A stretch of DNA of 55,974 bases, taken from Desulfobacteraceae bacterium (GTDB lineage Bacteria > Desulfobacterota > Desulfobacteria > Desulfobacterales > Desulfosalsimonadaceae). The position numbers and the translations under genes are program-made. The stretch's first letter is position 1, and each line of letters starts with the position of its first letter. The stretch covers positions 1 to 55,974 of the forward strand of contig JAABUA010000015.1 of assembly GCA_011389515.1 (NCBI GenBank), given 5' to 3'. Positions 29,456 to 37,291 of this stretch are shown here, in pieces. The notes beneath the pieces are model-generated. The model was not told the origin of the DNA, ran no database searches, and saw nothing but the letters and a program-made list of their open reading frames with translations.

Positions 29456-30078
29456 TACATGTTTCCTTTCTGTTTCTTACCCATACCGATAACGTAAATT
29501 TCCTTGCTGTCTTTTCTGCAGCTCTGCGGTTTGAATATCTTCCGGGTTTTGTACTGCTGCTTTACTTTCGTGATAAAGGCTTCAAAATCCTCCCCCTGGA
29601 ATATTTTCGCCACGAAATGTCCCCCCGGCTGGAGCAATTGTCCGGCAATATCCAGTGCCGCCTCACACAGCACGAAAGAACGGGCCGCGTCCACGCTTTT
29701 GATTCCGGTGGTGGACGGCGCCATATCGCTTAATACCACGTTATATCCGTCTCCAACAGCCTTTCGCGTTTCCTCGTCCATCTCAAGGATATCACACTGG
29801 TAAAACGACACATTATCCGGCAATCCGAGGCCGGCAATGCCAATATCCTTGAGGTCGAGACCCACCACGCTGCCATCCGGACCGGCAATACCCACCGCAT
29901 ATTTCAGCCATGACCCCGGTGCACAGCCCAGATCGAGAACATGGTCCCTGGGCCGGACGACTTTGAATTTTGTCTGGATCTCCTCCAGTTTATAGATCGA
30001 GCGCGCGGGATAATTGTCCTTTTTGGCCTTCTTCGCATAATGATCCGGCTGTCCCCGATCGGTTTTCCGTTTTTTCAT
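29455..30078 (-). CDS. rlmE: 23S rRNA (uridine-2'-O)-methyltransferase RlmE (FtsJ)
   Basis: A protein of about 207 residues with an FtsJ Rossmann methyltransferase fold. It shows [12 protein letters not shown] (catalytic Lys), the SAM motif [15 protein letters not shown], the acidic [10 protein letters not shown] (catalytic Asp) and [13 protein letters not shown] (catalytic Lys), the K-D-K-E tetrad being completed by the Glu in SKEIYVIG. It methylates U2552 of 23S rRNA during large-subunit assembly. The ATG at 30078 has TGAGG properly spaced; an ATG four codons earlier is weaker. It lies upstream of yebC in one operon. Confidence 0.95.
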   Translation of the reverse strand: MKKRKTDRGQPDHYAKKAKKDNYPARSIYKLEEIQTKFKVVRPRDHVLDLGCAPGSWLKYAVGIAGPDGSVVGLDLKDIGIAGLGLPDNVSFYQCDILEMDEETRKAVGDGYNVVLSDMAPSTTGIKSVDAARSFVLCEAALDIAGQLLQPGGHFVAKIFQGEDFEAFITKVKQQYKTRKIFKPQSCRKDSKEIYVIGMGKKQKGNM

Positions 30079-30128
30079 TTTATACCTCATTCCGGATCCT
30101 CAGTAGAACCCGATCCCGAAAACTTTCA

Positions 30129-30272
30129 AGAACCCATCTCAACATTCGGATTTCGGTTCAAGATCGCGGCGGCGTCTTGTTTCAAACCGCAGACATACTT
30201 GCGTATTTCGAGGATTTGAAATAAGACGCCAACAAAGATATTGGGCCGAAAGACAATGTTGGGATCGGTTTT
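30129..30272. repeat. Palindromic ~144-bp repeat element, family 1, copy B
   Basis: The sequence runs from AGAACCCATCTCAACATTCGG to AATGTTGGGATCGGTTT, in the orientation opposite to copy A, with the same inner pair (GGCGTCTTGTTTCAAACC / GGATTTGAAATAAGACGCC). It separates radA from rlmE on the minus strand, and its right end reaches the radA stop codon. Confidence 0.88.
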
Positions 30273-31635
30273 AAAAAAGCAGCCCCATCAGATCAGACAA
30301 CCGCCTTATACCCATCAGCTCGACACCCCCTGTCCATCCCGCCTTTGCCAACTGCCTTTTACTGCTCTCCGGCACGATGCACCGGGTAAACCCCATTTTA
30401 CCGATCTCGGCTACCCTGGGTGACAGGTGGGAAATGCCCCGGATTTCGCCTGTCAAACCCACTTCCCCCAACAGAAGCAGCCCTTCCGGTATGGGTTTGT
30501 CCAGAAAACTCGACGCCACCGCCGAAACAATCCCCAGATCCACCGCAGGCTCTGAAACCTTTACGCCTCCGGCCACGTTCATGAACAGGTCATGACCGGC
30601 CACATTGAGCCCCAGCTTTTTTTCCATCACGGCCATGAGCAGGGACACCCGGTTGTAATCCAGCCCCAGCACGGTCCGACGAGGGGTTGCAAAGCCGGAA
30701 GTGCTGATCAATGCCTGCAGCTCCACCAGGATCGGGCGGCTCCCCTCCATGCATGCCGTGACCACGCTGCCGGGCGCATTTTTCGCCCGCTCCGAGAGAA
30801 ATACCGCCGACGGGTTGGCCACCTCGGCCAGGCCCGTTTCATTCATTTCAAAAACCCCGATTTCATTGGTGGAACCGAACCGGTTTTTCACCGCCCGCAA
30901 AATGCGAAAACCGTGGTTCTGGTCCCCTTCAAAATACAATACCGTGTCCACCATGTGCTCCATGATGCGCGGGCCGGCAATGGCCCCGTCCTTTGTAACA
31001 TGGCCGATGAGAAACGCAGGCACCCCGGAATGCTTGGCCATACCCATGATCTTCATGGTGGATTCCCGCACCTGGGTGATACTCCCGGGGGCAGACCCGG
31101 CATCATAGGTAAACATGGTCTGGATGGAATCGATCACCAAGGCATCCGGCTTTTCCGACGCCACCATCTGAATGATGGCGTCGATGTCTGTCTCGGATAC
31201 GACCAAAAGACCGGGTGAAATCGCGGCCAGTCTCATGCTGCGCATCTTCAGCTGGCGCACGGATTCTTCTCCGGACACGTAAAGGACCTTCCGCCCGGAA
31301 GCCGACAAGCGGTGCAGCACCTGTAGCAGAAGCGTGGATTTACCGATTCCGGGATCTCCACCGATCAACACCAGGCTGCCCGGTATAATACCGCCGCCCA
31401 GGACCCGGTCGAACTCGGCCATTTTCGTGTACACCCGCTCCTCATCCCCCAGTTCCACCGCGTCGATGGATACCGGCATTGACCGACCGGCCGGAGATGA
31501 CAGGGTCTCAGCGAATTTTACCGCTTCTTCCTCTATCGTTTCCCACTTTCCGCATTCCGGGCAACGCCCCATCCACTTGGGCGGCCGGTGGCCGCAAGAC
31601 TGGCATACATATATGATCTTTGGGCGTTTTTTCAT
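30271..31635 (-). CDS. radA: DNA repair protein RadA/Sms
   Basis: A 454-residue protein of standard RadA length. The N-terminal C4 zinc finger is CQSCGHRPPKWMGRCPECG; the RecA-like core has Walker A GDPGIGKST near 92-100 and the RadA-specific KNRFG motif in AVKNRFGSTNEIG; the C-terminal domain is Lon-like (GHDLFMNVAGGVKVSEPA, LTGEIRGI). It helps process recombination intermediates by branch migration. The ATG at 31635 is the first in frame. The gene is bounded by repeat copy B downstream and by family 2 copy 2 upstream. Confidence 0.96.
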   Translation of the reverse strand: MKKRPKIIYVCQSCGHRPPKWMGRCPECGKWETIEEEAVKFAETLSSPAGRSMPVSIDAVELGDEERVYTKMAEFDRVLGGGIIPGSLVLIGGDPGIGKSTLLLQVLHRLSASGRKVLYVSGEESVRQLKMRSMRLAAISPGLLVVSETDIDAIIQMVASEKPDALVIDSIQTMFTYDAGSAPGSITQVRESTMKIMGMAKHSGVPAFLIGHVTKDGAIAGPRIMEHMVDTVLYFEGDQNHGFRILRAVKNRFGSTNEIGVFEMNETGLAEVANPSAVFLSERAKNAPGSVVTACMEGSRPILVELQALISTSGFATPRRTVLGLDYNRVSLLMAVMEKKLGLNVAGHDLFMNVAGGVKVSEPAVDLGIVSAVASSFLDKPIPEGLLLLGEVGLTGEIRGISHLSPRVAEIGKMGFTRCIVPESSKRQLAKAGWTGGVELMGIRRLSDLMGLLF

Positions 31636-31683
31636 TGCAACGGCGCCTTATCGCTATGATTTAAGGTTTTGCCCGATCGGTTC

Positions 31684-31805
31684 TTACTGATTTTTGCATT
31701 CTGGTATATACACGAAAAATATTCCCACTGAATATGGATCCGTAGGGGCACCCCTTGCGGATGCCCTGATTCCGGGCACCCGCAAGGGGTACCCCTACGA
31801 GGTCC
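31684..31805. repeat. GTAGGGGCACCCC palindromic repeat (family 2), copy 2
   Basis: The 59-bp palindrome at 31741-31799 and the 55 bp before it are the reverse complement of copy 1 at 28578-28690. The matching flank reads TTTTTGCATTCTGGTATA here and is found reversed at 28640-28690. Short homology also continues past the palindrome (GAGGTC). The two inverted copies bracket yebC-rlmE-radA. This copy sits in the promoter region between the divergent radA and PHP phosphatase genes. Confidence 0.85.
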
Positions 31806-31917
31806 TCCTGTTCATCATGCCTATTGATAAATGCAAAGAATTGTAATTGTGTGCTATATTTCCTTTACGCTGCATATGCAAGCTTCCTGTTTGACATCAT
31901 GCCTGCAAAGCGGCATT

Positions 31918-32751
31918 ATGGATAAAACGACTGCAACTTCAAAAAACGGCACAGAAAAACCAGTGATTGATTACCACGTTCATACCCGCCTTTGCAACCA
32001 TGCCCATGGCACTATGGAACAATATATCCAGTGTGCCATTGAAAAAGGGCTTTCGGAAATCTGCTTTCTCGACCACCTGACCCTTGATGAAAAAGGGTGC
32101 GACCTGTCTATGGGTCCGGATGACGTTCCGCTATACTTATATGCAGTTCGCCGTTTGGGGGACATCTACCAGGACCGCATAAACGTCCGGGCAGGTCTGG
32201 AGGTTGATTTTTCCCCTGCCCACGCAGAGACCGCCTGCAAAATCCTGGAACGCTTTTCCTTTGATGTTATCGGCGGATCGATTCATTTCGTGGATGATGC
32301 CAATATCGTCAGCTCAAAGCGCAACGGAAACGGTTCTTTTCAGCCGGATACGGCATTTTATGATCGCTACCTGGATCTGATCGACATGATGCTCGATTAT
32401 AGCTGTTTTGACGTGATTTGTCACCTTGATGTAGTTAAAAAATTCGGAAATCATCCCCCGAATGAATTTTTCGATAAAATGGATGCGATTCTGACCAAAA
32501 TCAAGTATAAAAATGTTGTTATCGAAATCAACACCAGCGGTTTGTCGCATCCGGCAAACTCCGTATATCCGGACCCGAAAATTCTCAAGCGCTGTTTTGA
32601 AAAAAATATCCCCTTTACTTTTGGTTCCGACGCCCACCAACCGGAACAGGTCGGCCGTAATTTCAAGGACGCGGTCACCCTCCTGCATGAAGCCGGATAT
32701 CGCCATATAACCGGCTTTTCACGGCAAAATCGCCACGAAATAGCCATATAA
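31918..32751 (+). CDS. PHP-family histidinol-phosphatase-like phosphoesterase
   Basis: A 277-residue PHP-domain protein. Metal-site motifs are DYHVHTRLCNHAHGT, CFLDHLTLDE, RAGLEVDFSP, GGSIHFV, ICHLDVVKKFGN, INTSG and FGSDAHQPEQVG, the order seen in HisJ/HisK histidinol-phosphatases (about 265-280 residues). It would dephosphorylate histidinol phosphate in histidine synthesis; no other his gene is present, so another phosphate ester remains possible. The ATG at 31918 is chosen because the protein then begins near the family start; an earlier ATG at 31831 directly abuts the family 2 repeat and would add 29 hydrophobic residues of no known match. Confidence 0.82.
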   Translation: MDKTTATSKNGTEKPVIDYHVHTRLCNHAHGTMEQYIQCAIEKGLSEICFLDHLTLDEKGCDLSMGPDDVPLYLYAVRRLGDIYQDRINVRAGLEVDFSPAHAETACKILERFSFDVIGGSIHFVDDANIVSSKRNGNGSFQPDTAFYDRYLDLIDMMLDYSCFDVICHLDVVKKFGNHPPNEFFDKMDAILTKIKYKNVVIEINTSGLSHPANSVYPDPKILKRCFEKNIPFTFGSDAHQPEQVGRNFKDAVTLLHEAGYRHITGFSRQNRHEIAI

Positions 32752-32995
32752 AAGGCAGAATGAGCCTACCGTGAATTAAAAGCCTTGATCAAATATACCG
32801 ACCGTGATAATTTTGATTTTTTTATATCGAAAGTTCGTATGCCGGGGCGGTTGGCTTTGCCCCGTTTATGCCGACAAATATCCTTAGCCTGGGTGCTCAT
32901 GACGATGCCATTTTCAGCATTGCCAACTACCTGCCACCAGGGACGGCGTCCCGGGCTTGATCGGGAAGAAGCCAAAAACGTTTAAAGGAAACATC

Positions 32996-33211
32996 ATGAA
33001 CATACTCATTTTTCTGCTGATCATACTGGTTGTCCTGCCGTTTTTTCTGTTGACAATGTGGGCTCTTGTGGATGTCGCCGCCAAGCAATTCCCGGGAGAA
33101 ACCAGGGAAAAGGCCATGTGGTGGCTTGTTGCGACAATCCCGTTTATCGGCTGGGCAATTTACCTTGTCACCGGGCGCAGACGGGCAAAAAAAAAACTGC
33201 ACCCGGCGTGA
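32996..33211 (+). CDS. Small membrane protein with a PLD nuclease N-terminal (PLDc_N) domain
   Basis: Seventy-one residues with two membrane segments (about 3-25 and 38-60) separated by a short charged loop, ending in a basic tail (GRRRAKKK). The WALVDV and PFIGWAIYLV blocks match the PLDc_N module that precedes cardiolipin synthases and also exists alone. Its function is unknown. The ATG at 32996 follows AAAGGAA; an upstream TTG is rejected. The preceding 240 bp show no gene. Confidence 0.7.
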   Translation: MNILIFLLIILVVLPFFLLTMWALVDVAAKQFPGETREKAMWWLVATIPFIGWAIYLVTGRRRAKKKLHPA

Positions 33212-33274
33212 CCACTAAAACAATTGACAAATAAGATCCAACACCCTATATACCCTGCGTAGCCAACAATTTGT

Positions 33275-33349
33275 GGCCCCATCGTCTAGCGGTTAGGACG
33301 CCGGCCTCTCACGCCGGTAACACGGGTTCGAGTCCCGTTGGGGTCACCA
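33275..33349 (+). tRNA. tRNA-Glu (anticodon CTC)
   Basis: A 75-nt cloverleaf. The acceptor stem pairs GGCCCCA with TGGGGTC; the anticodon stem CCGGC/GCCGG encloses the loop CTCTCAC with anticodon CTC, reading GAG; the T arm has GGGTTCGAGTCCC. The 3' CCA is encoded (33347-33349). The next 3 kb are rich in relics, consistent with a past integration site, but I see no repeat of the tRNA 3' end in the window. Confidence 0.97.
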
Positions 33350-33572
33350 TAGTTTCAGATAGTTACACCTCTTCATTTTTGCGCCCGGGGAGTGGACGGC
33401 TCCCTGGACGGCTTTTAAGTTTCAAACACCCGCTTGAGCACAAACCTTATCTTCTGGATCACTGCCAAACCACATTTCTTCCGATAAAGAATGGTCGCCG
33501 TTAAATTGCGAATGCCAAATGGAAGACAACGTGTTGGACCTCAGCATTTTTACACAGTTGCTTCATTTGTGT

Positions 33573-33716
33573 AGAACCCATCTCAAAATTCGAATTTCGG
33601 TTCAAGATCACGGGCGGCGTCTTGTTTCAAACCGCAGACATACTCGAGTATTTCGAGGATTTGAAATAAGACGCCAACAAAGATATTGGGCCGAAAGACA
33701 CTTTTGAGATAGGTTT
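33573..33716. repeat. Palindromic ~144-bp repeat element, family 1, copy C
   Basis: It starts TAGAACCCATCTCAAAATTCG and ends near TTTGAGATAGGTTT, in the same orientation as copy B and opposite to copy A. The inner pair around GACATACTCGAGTATTTCG is preserved. It lies in gene-free DNA 220 bp downstream of the tRNA; the 33350-33572 stretch itself holds nothing recognisable. Confidence 0.87.
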
Positions 33717-33739
33717 TAGTATGATTGCTTCGCCAATCT

Positions 33740-33988
33740 TCAGGACCATTGATGTCTCACCCAATATCTGCTTATCACACGCCGCCGGGGAGTGCAATTT
33801 TCTCTGGAGCAGAAACAGAAAAAGCCGGCCATGATAACGGTCACAATCCCCATTCTTTTTGCCGGGGTTTCAACGAAGCCCTCGGCCATCCCCATGGCCA
33901 CCCCTGCCTGCGGGGTCAGCGCCAGCCCGCCCCGCCCAATTCCCAGAGGGGATGTACAAGTCCCTATATCCGATGCCGCGAAATCCAT
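33740..33988 (-). pseudogene. Probable relic of a cation:proton antiporter
   Basis: An 82-codon frame preceded by a good GAAAGGAG ribosome site. Its middle, RGGLALTPQAGVAMGMAEGF followed by GIVTVIMAGFF, resembles the GLALLPQAGVALG helix and following helix of CPA2-type Na+/H+ antiporters near their C-terminus. The first 15 and last 25 residues do not fit that family, and the other ten or so membrane segments are missing. It looks like a short internal fragment joined to an unrelated start. Whether anything is made from it is unclear. Confidence 0.45.
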
Positions 33989-34063
33989 TCGATCTCCTTT
34001 CTAACAGGCCTTCCAGGCAGAAACATGCAGTGACGCGCGAAAAAACCAAAAACACCGATACTT

Positions 34064-35062
34064 TTATGATTTTCCCCGCGCCGGGGGCGCCATGAATTCG
34101 GGGCCGACCGGATCGGTGACCGTTTCTTTGAGAATCTTGTCGATTTCCGCCATGTCTGAATCGCTCAGCTTCCAGCCGAAAATATCGGACACCGGATCCA
34201 TGTCCCCCGGGCGTCTCCCACCCCACAGGGCCACGCTCGCCCCCTTGTCGAGCACGAAACGAACCGCAAAAGGAAGGATCCCTTTGCCGTAATTGTCTTT
34301 TGCAAATGCCTGGAGCCGGGAAACGGCAGCCAAATACTGGTCAAAACGGGGCTGCTTGAACTTGGGGTCCACATTGCGCAGATCGTCGCCCTGAAATTTT
34401 CGGTCCCGGCTCATTCTGCCCGACAACAGCCCGCGGCACAGCGCCCCGTAAGTCAGCGAGGAGATCCCCTTTTTACGGCAATACGGGAGTATGTCCGTTT
34501 CGATCCCGCGCTCGAAAATATTGTAGGGCGGCTGGCAGACCGCAAGCTCGGCCCTGGCGGTAAAAGCGTCCATCTGTTCAGGGGTATAGTTGCTGACGCC
34601 GATCGCCAGGATCTTGCCTTCCTGTTTCAGCACGTTCAAGGTTTCCCCCACCTCTTCAAAAGGGACGAGCGGGTCAGGCCAGTGGACCTGATAGATGTCA
34701 ATGTAGTCGGTCTGCAGTCGCTTCAGGGAATCGTCGATTTCCTTTCGGATTCGTTTTTCGCTCGAATTGCGCCGCACCTGGTTTGCTTCCGCATTCCACT
34801 CAAGCCCGGTTTTGGTGGCCAGCGCCAGCTTGTCCCGTTGGCCGTACTGCGCCACGGCCTTGCCGACGATTTCCTCGGACCTGCCGAACCCGTATACCGG
34901 GGCCGTATCGATGATGTTTACCCCCTTTTCAAGAGCGGCGTGAATGGTGCGAATCGACTCGGCTTCATCCGTGCCGCCCCACATCCATCCGCCGATGGCC
35001 CAGGTGCCGAGCGCAACGCGGGTGACCTGATTGTCGAGTCCTGCGATTTTGATGTATTCCAT
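34064..35062 (-). CDS. Aldo/keto reductase
   Basis: A 332-residue TIM-barrel oxidoreductase. The catalytic tetrad residues are visible: Asp and Tyr in DTAPVYGFGRSE, Lys in LATKTGL, and His in YQVHWPDP. The C-terminal NADPH-binding blocks (PFAVRFVLDKGASVALWGGRRP) are also present. It reduces aldehydes or ketones with NADPH; the substrate is unknown. The ATG at 35062 has AAGGAGGAG seven bases upstream and is preferred to ATGs further upstream. It is the only clearly intact gene between the tRNA and 36.5 kb. Confidence 0.9.
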   Translation of the reverse strand: MEYIKIAGLDNQVTRVALGTWAIGGWMWGGTDEAESIRTIHAALEKGVNIIDTAPVYGFGRSEEIVGKAVAQYGQRDKLALATKTGLEWNAEANQVRRNSSEKRIRKEIDDSLKRLQTDYIDIYQVHWPDPLVPFEEVGETLNVLKQEGKILAIGVSNYTPEQMDAFTARAELAVCQPPYNIFERGIETDILPYCRKKGISSLTYGALCRGLLSGRMSRDRKFQGDDLRNVDPKFKQPRFDQYLAAVSRLQAFAKDNYGKGILPFAVRFVLDKGASVALWGGRRPGDMDPVSDIFGWKLSDSDMAEIDKILKETVTDPVGPEFMAPPARGKS

Positions 35063-35459
35063 GATGACTCCTCCTTGTATTGGCTTTTGCGCGGGTAACC
35101 GCATATGCATCCTGGCCCGCGAAGCGGATTGCCAGCGTCATACCTTCAGCGGACATCAATTGTTTGTCTTTTGATTTCAAAACAGTAACGGCGGATCCCT
35201 TTTTCGTCAAACAGGAACGAAAAGCCCTATTTCCGGGCACCCGAAGGGGTGCTTTTCAAAAAAATCATCGTCTCGACCGTTTTATCGTCTAAAAATTTAG
35301 ATTCCGGAGGGTAAAATTTGAAAAAATTATTGTTGCGGCGGGTGAAAGGGTTTGTCTGAAAGTGAAGAATGCCTGTTTCAAGGTGCAAATTTCAGGATGT
35401 GTGGGAATGCTGCACTTTGGCAAGTATGGTGCACTCATGAATATACGGAAATCCTTGGC
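35063..35459. other. Intergenic region without a recognisable gene
   Basis: About 400 bp upstream of the aldo/keto reductase. A short piece near 35237 (CCGGGCACCCGAAGGGGTGC) recalls the centre of the family 2 palindrome and may be a degenerate copy. No promoter or gene is convincing. Confidence 0.4.
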
Positions 35460-36048
35460 TTAGATCGGCATTAGCTCAATCGCGGTGATACGGAGGTCGG
35501 CTAAAAGATCCATTTTCTTTGCAGCTGCGACGAACGTGCCTTCTTCTGTGAAACCGCCGATATGCATCTCGTAAATGAGCAGATGCCTGTGTCTTAGCCA
35601 ATCGTCATGTTTCCAGCAATACGGTACTTTGTCGATCCGAATGACTGCACACGGCTGCTCGGAGCCTTTGAATGCGGCTGTCACTTCATGGGCGTATGGA
35701 TCGGAGACAACAAGTCATGGTCAATTACAAACTGATATTGGTAGCTGCCTTTATCCAATGAAGTGCTGTCACCCATTAGCCCGGCTCTCTTTGCTCCAAT
35801 GGATTTCGTTGGCGGTCCCAATCATTAAAGCTGCTTATGACATTGATTTAGGGGGCATAGATGGCAAAGCTTACCAGTCCTTCGCCATGGTCAATTTCTC
35901 CAGGATCAGCCTTTTCAATTACGGCTTTGCGATTTCGCCCACCTCAGCGTCTCCTATATCAAGCTTCTTGCGTCATCATCTGTTTGGAATGATTGCCAAC
36001 AGCGTGGAGATCGGCCGTGAAGAAGCCAAACCGCTTTTTAGCTGGTAA
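35460..36048 (-). pseudogene. Decayed CBM48/GH13 glucan-active enzyme (branching or amylase-type)
   Basis: Reading the minus strand across three frames gives one broken protein. Frame pieces are: KKRFGFFTADLH (near 36040); IGDAEVGEIAK; KAVIEKADPGEIDHGEG, then LVSFAIYAP, a stop, and INVISSFNDWDRQRNP with a second stop; LDKGSYQYQFVID in another frame; and finally VSDPYAHEVTAAFKGSEQ leading to LLIYEMHIGGFTEEGTF and ITAIELMPI before a stop at 35460. SFNDWD and YQYQFVID are the CBM48 carbohydrate-binding module; YEMHIGGFTEEGTF is the first strand of the GH13 barrel. At least two stops and three frameshifts are needed, and the rest of the barrel is absent. Confidence 0.78.
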
Positions 36049-36087
36049 TGGGAAGGACATCTGCGGCGGGCAGGAGTATGGTGATGG

Positions 36088-36477
36088 GTGACGCTGTTTC
36101 TTGTGCTCGCCGGGTGCGCCTCCGGGCCGCTGAAACAAGCCCGGTCAGATTTCTACGGGAGTCGACCGGACCGGACCCTGGAGGCGCTCCTAAACCCATC
36201 GGATATTTCAAAACGGGACCGGCTGCTCTTTTACATGGAAAAAAGGCTGATCCTTCACCATGCAGGCGAGTATGAAAAAAGCATCGCCACCCTGCTCAAG
36301 GCCACCGCACTGATCAAACAGCAGGATATCATCAGCGCCAGCGAACAGGCCGGACCGGCTCGAATGGTGACAACGGATGTGGGCGCTGTGCTCAAAGAAT
36401 CCCTTAATGCAAGGCTTGCGCGCATTCTTGCCAAGGAAACCGCCCTGGCTACCACAAAGGAGGTTTTCGCCATGTAA
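36088..36477 (+). pseudogene. Truncated COG3014-type lipoprotein
   Basis: A 129-codon frame from a GTG. LVLAGCASGPLKQARSDFY, SKRDRLLFYMEKRLILHHAG and EYEKSIATLLKA resemble the N-terminus of COG3014 lipoproteins, which are normally about 450 residues. The signal peptide is too short in this frame; an upstream ATG (36048) with a missing base would restore it. After residue ~88 the sequence jumps to a segment resembling the far C-terminal part, so most of the middle is deleted. A remnant rather than a working gene. Confidence 0.6.
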
Positions 36478-36519
36478 ATCGATGATCCCATAGCGGAAAC
36501 GCTGGTCCGGCTGGCAGAA

Positions 36520-37218
36520 TTATTTTGCCCCGGGTATTTTCATGTCGAAATTTTGATGGCAACCCAGGCAGTAAACCTCAGATTCCCAGTGACTGCGATG
36601 ACAAACAGTGCAGGCAATTTCACCAAGGTGGGATTGGTGGGGATTGCGGTCCGGAAAATCCTGCGGCGCACTCCTTTCCACCAGTTTTTCCATGGGGCCG
36701 TGACAAGCCAGGCAACGTTCGTTTTCAACCGTGTCGTCCATCAAGGGCAGGTTTTTCCCATGACAACCAGAACAGGTGACTGCGTGTGACGCATGAAGGG
36801 AGGCCAGGTAGGGGGAGTCTGCCCATGCGTCAAACGCTTTTTCAATCCAATGCATATCTTCATCCGATGGTTTCCCCAGCGCCGCGCCGGGATGCGGCAG
36901 GTCAAAGGACGATTCCTCTTTCCATGTATGGCATTCCAGACAATCTGCAGAATCTTTATGGCCCAAATGGATCAGGGCCGAAAAAGCATTTGTGAGCGGC
37001 TCTTCAGAAACAGCCGGTTCATGGCAATCAAGACACGAGGGAACCGGCTCTTTTTGCAGCGAAGGATGAAGCGCAGGAAGCAGCGACCGGTACTCCACAT
37101 GGCAGGCGCTGCATATGGATTCCTTTTCCGGTTTTTCTCCCCACACATTATGTGAAACACCGACAAGTAAAACCACCGTACCCACGATTGCAGACAAAAA
37201 TATCGCTTTCAGGTTCAT
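36520..37218 (-). CDS. Periplasmic seven-heme c-type cytochrome
   Basis: A 232-residue protein with a signal or anchor helix at ~4-24 and seven CxxCH heme sites: CSACH, CLDCH, CLECH, CSGCH, CLACH, CTVCH and CLGCH. Additional histidines spaced between them can serve as second axial ligands. The layout resembles small multiheme cytochromes that feed flavocytochrome-c-type reductases. Its gene lies 73 bp downstream of the Tat-exported flavoprotein gene on the same strand, so the two most likely form an electron donor/reductase pair. The ATG at 37218 has AAGGAG nine bases upstream; the much longer open frame before it overlaps the flavoprotein gene. Confidence 0.92.
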   Translation of the reverse strand: MNLKAIFLSAIVGTVVLLVGVSHNVWGEKPEKESICSACHVEYRSLLPALHPSLQKEPVPSCLDCHEPAVSEEPLTNAFSALIHLGHKDSADCLECHTWKEESSFDLPHPGAALGKPSDEDMHWIEKAFDAWADSPYLASLHASHAVTCSGCHGKNLPLMDDTVENERCLACHGPMEKLVERSAPQDFPDRNPHQSHLGEIACTVCHRSHWESEVYCLGCHQNFDMKIPGAK

Positions 37219-37291
37219 GGGAGACAAACTCCTTTTTGAATGAGACGTGCCGGGACAAAGCCGATTGGGAGCGGCCTTGCCCCGGTTACTG

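Noticed and set aside
32785-32960. Plus-strand frame reading NILSLGAHDDAIFSIANYLP upstream of the PLDc_N gene
   Set aside because: It looks protein-like, but lacks a start and any family match, and short hairpins (CGGGGC/GCCCCG) suggest non-coding DNA.
33275-36500. An integrated island with an attachment site at tRNA-Glu
   Set aside because: No integrase and no second copy of the tRNA 3' end is visible in the window.
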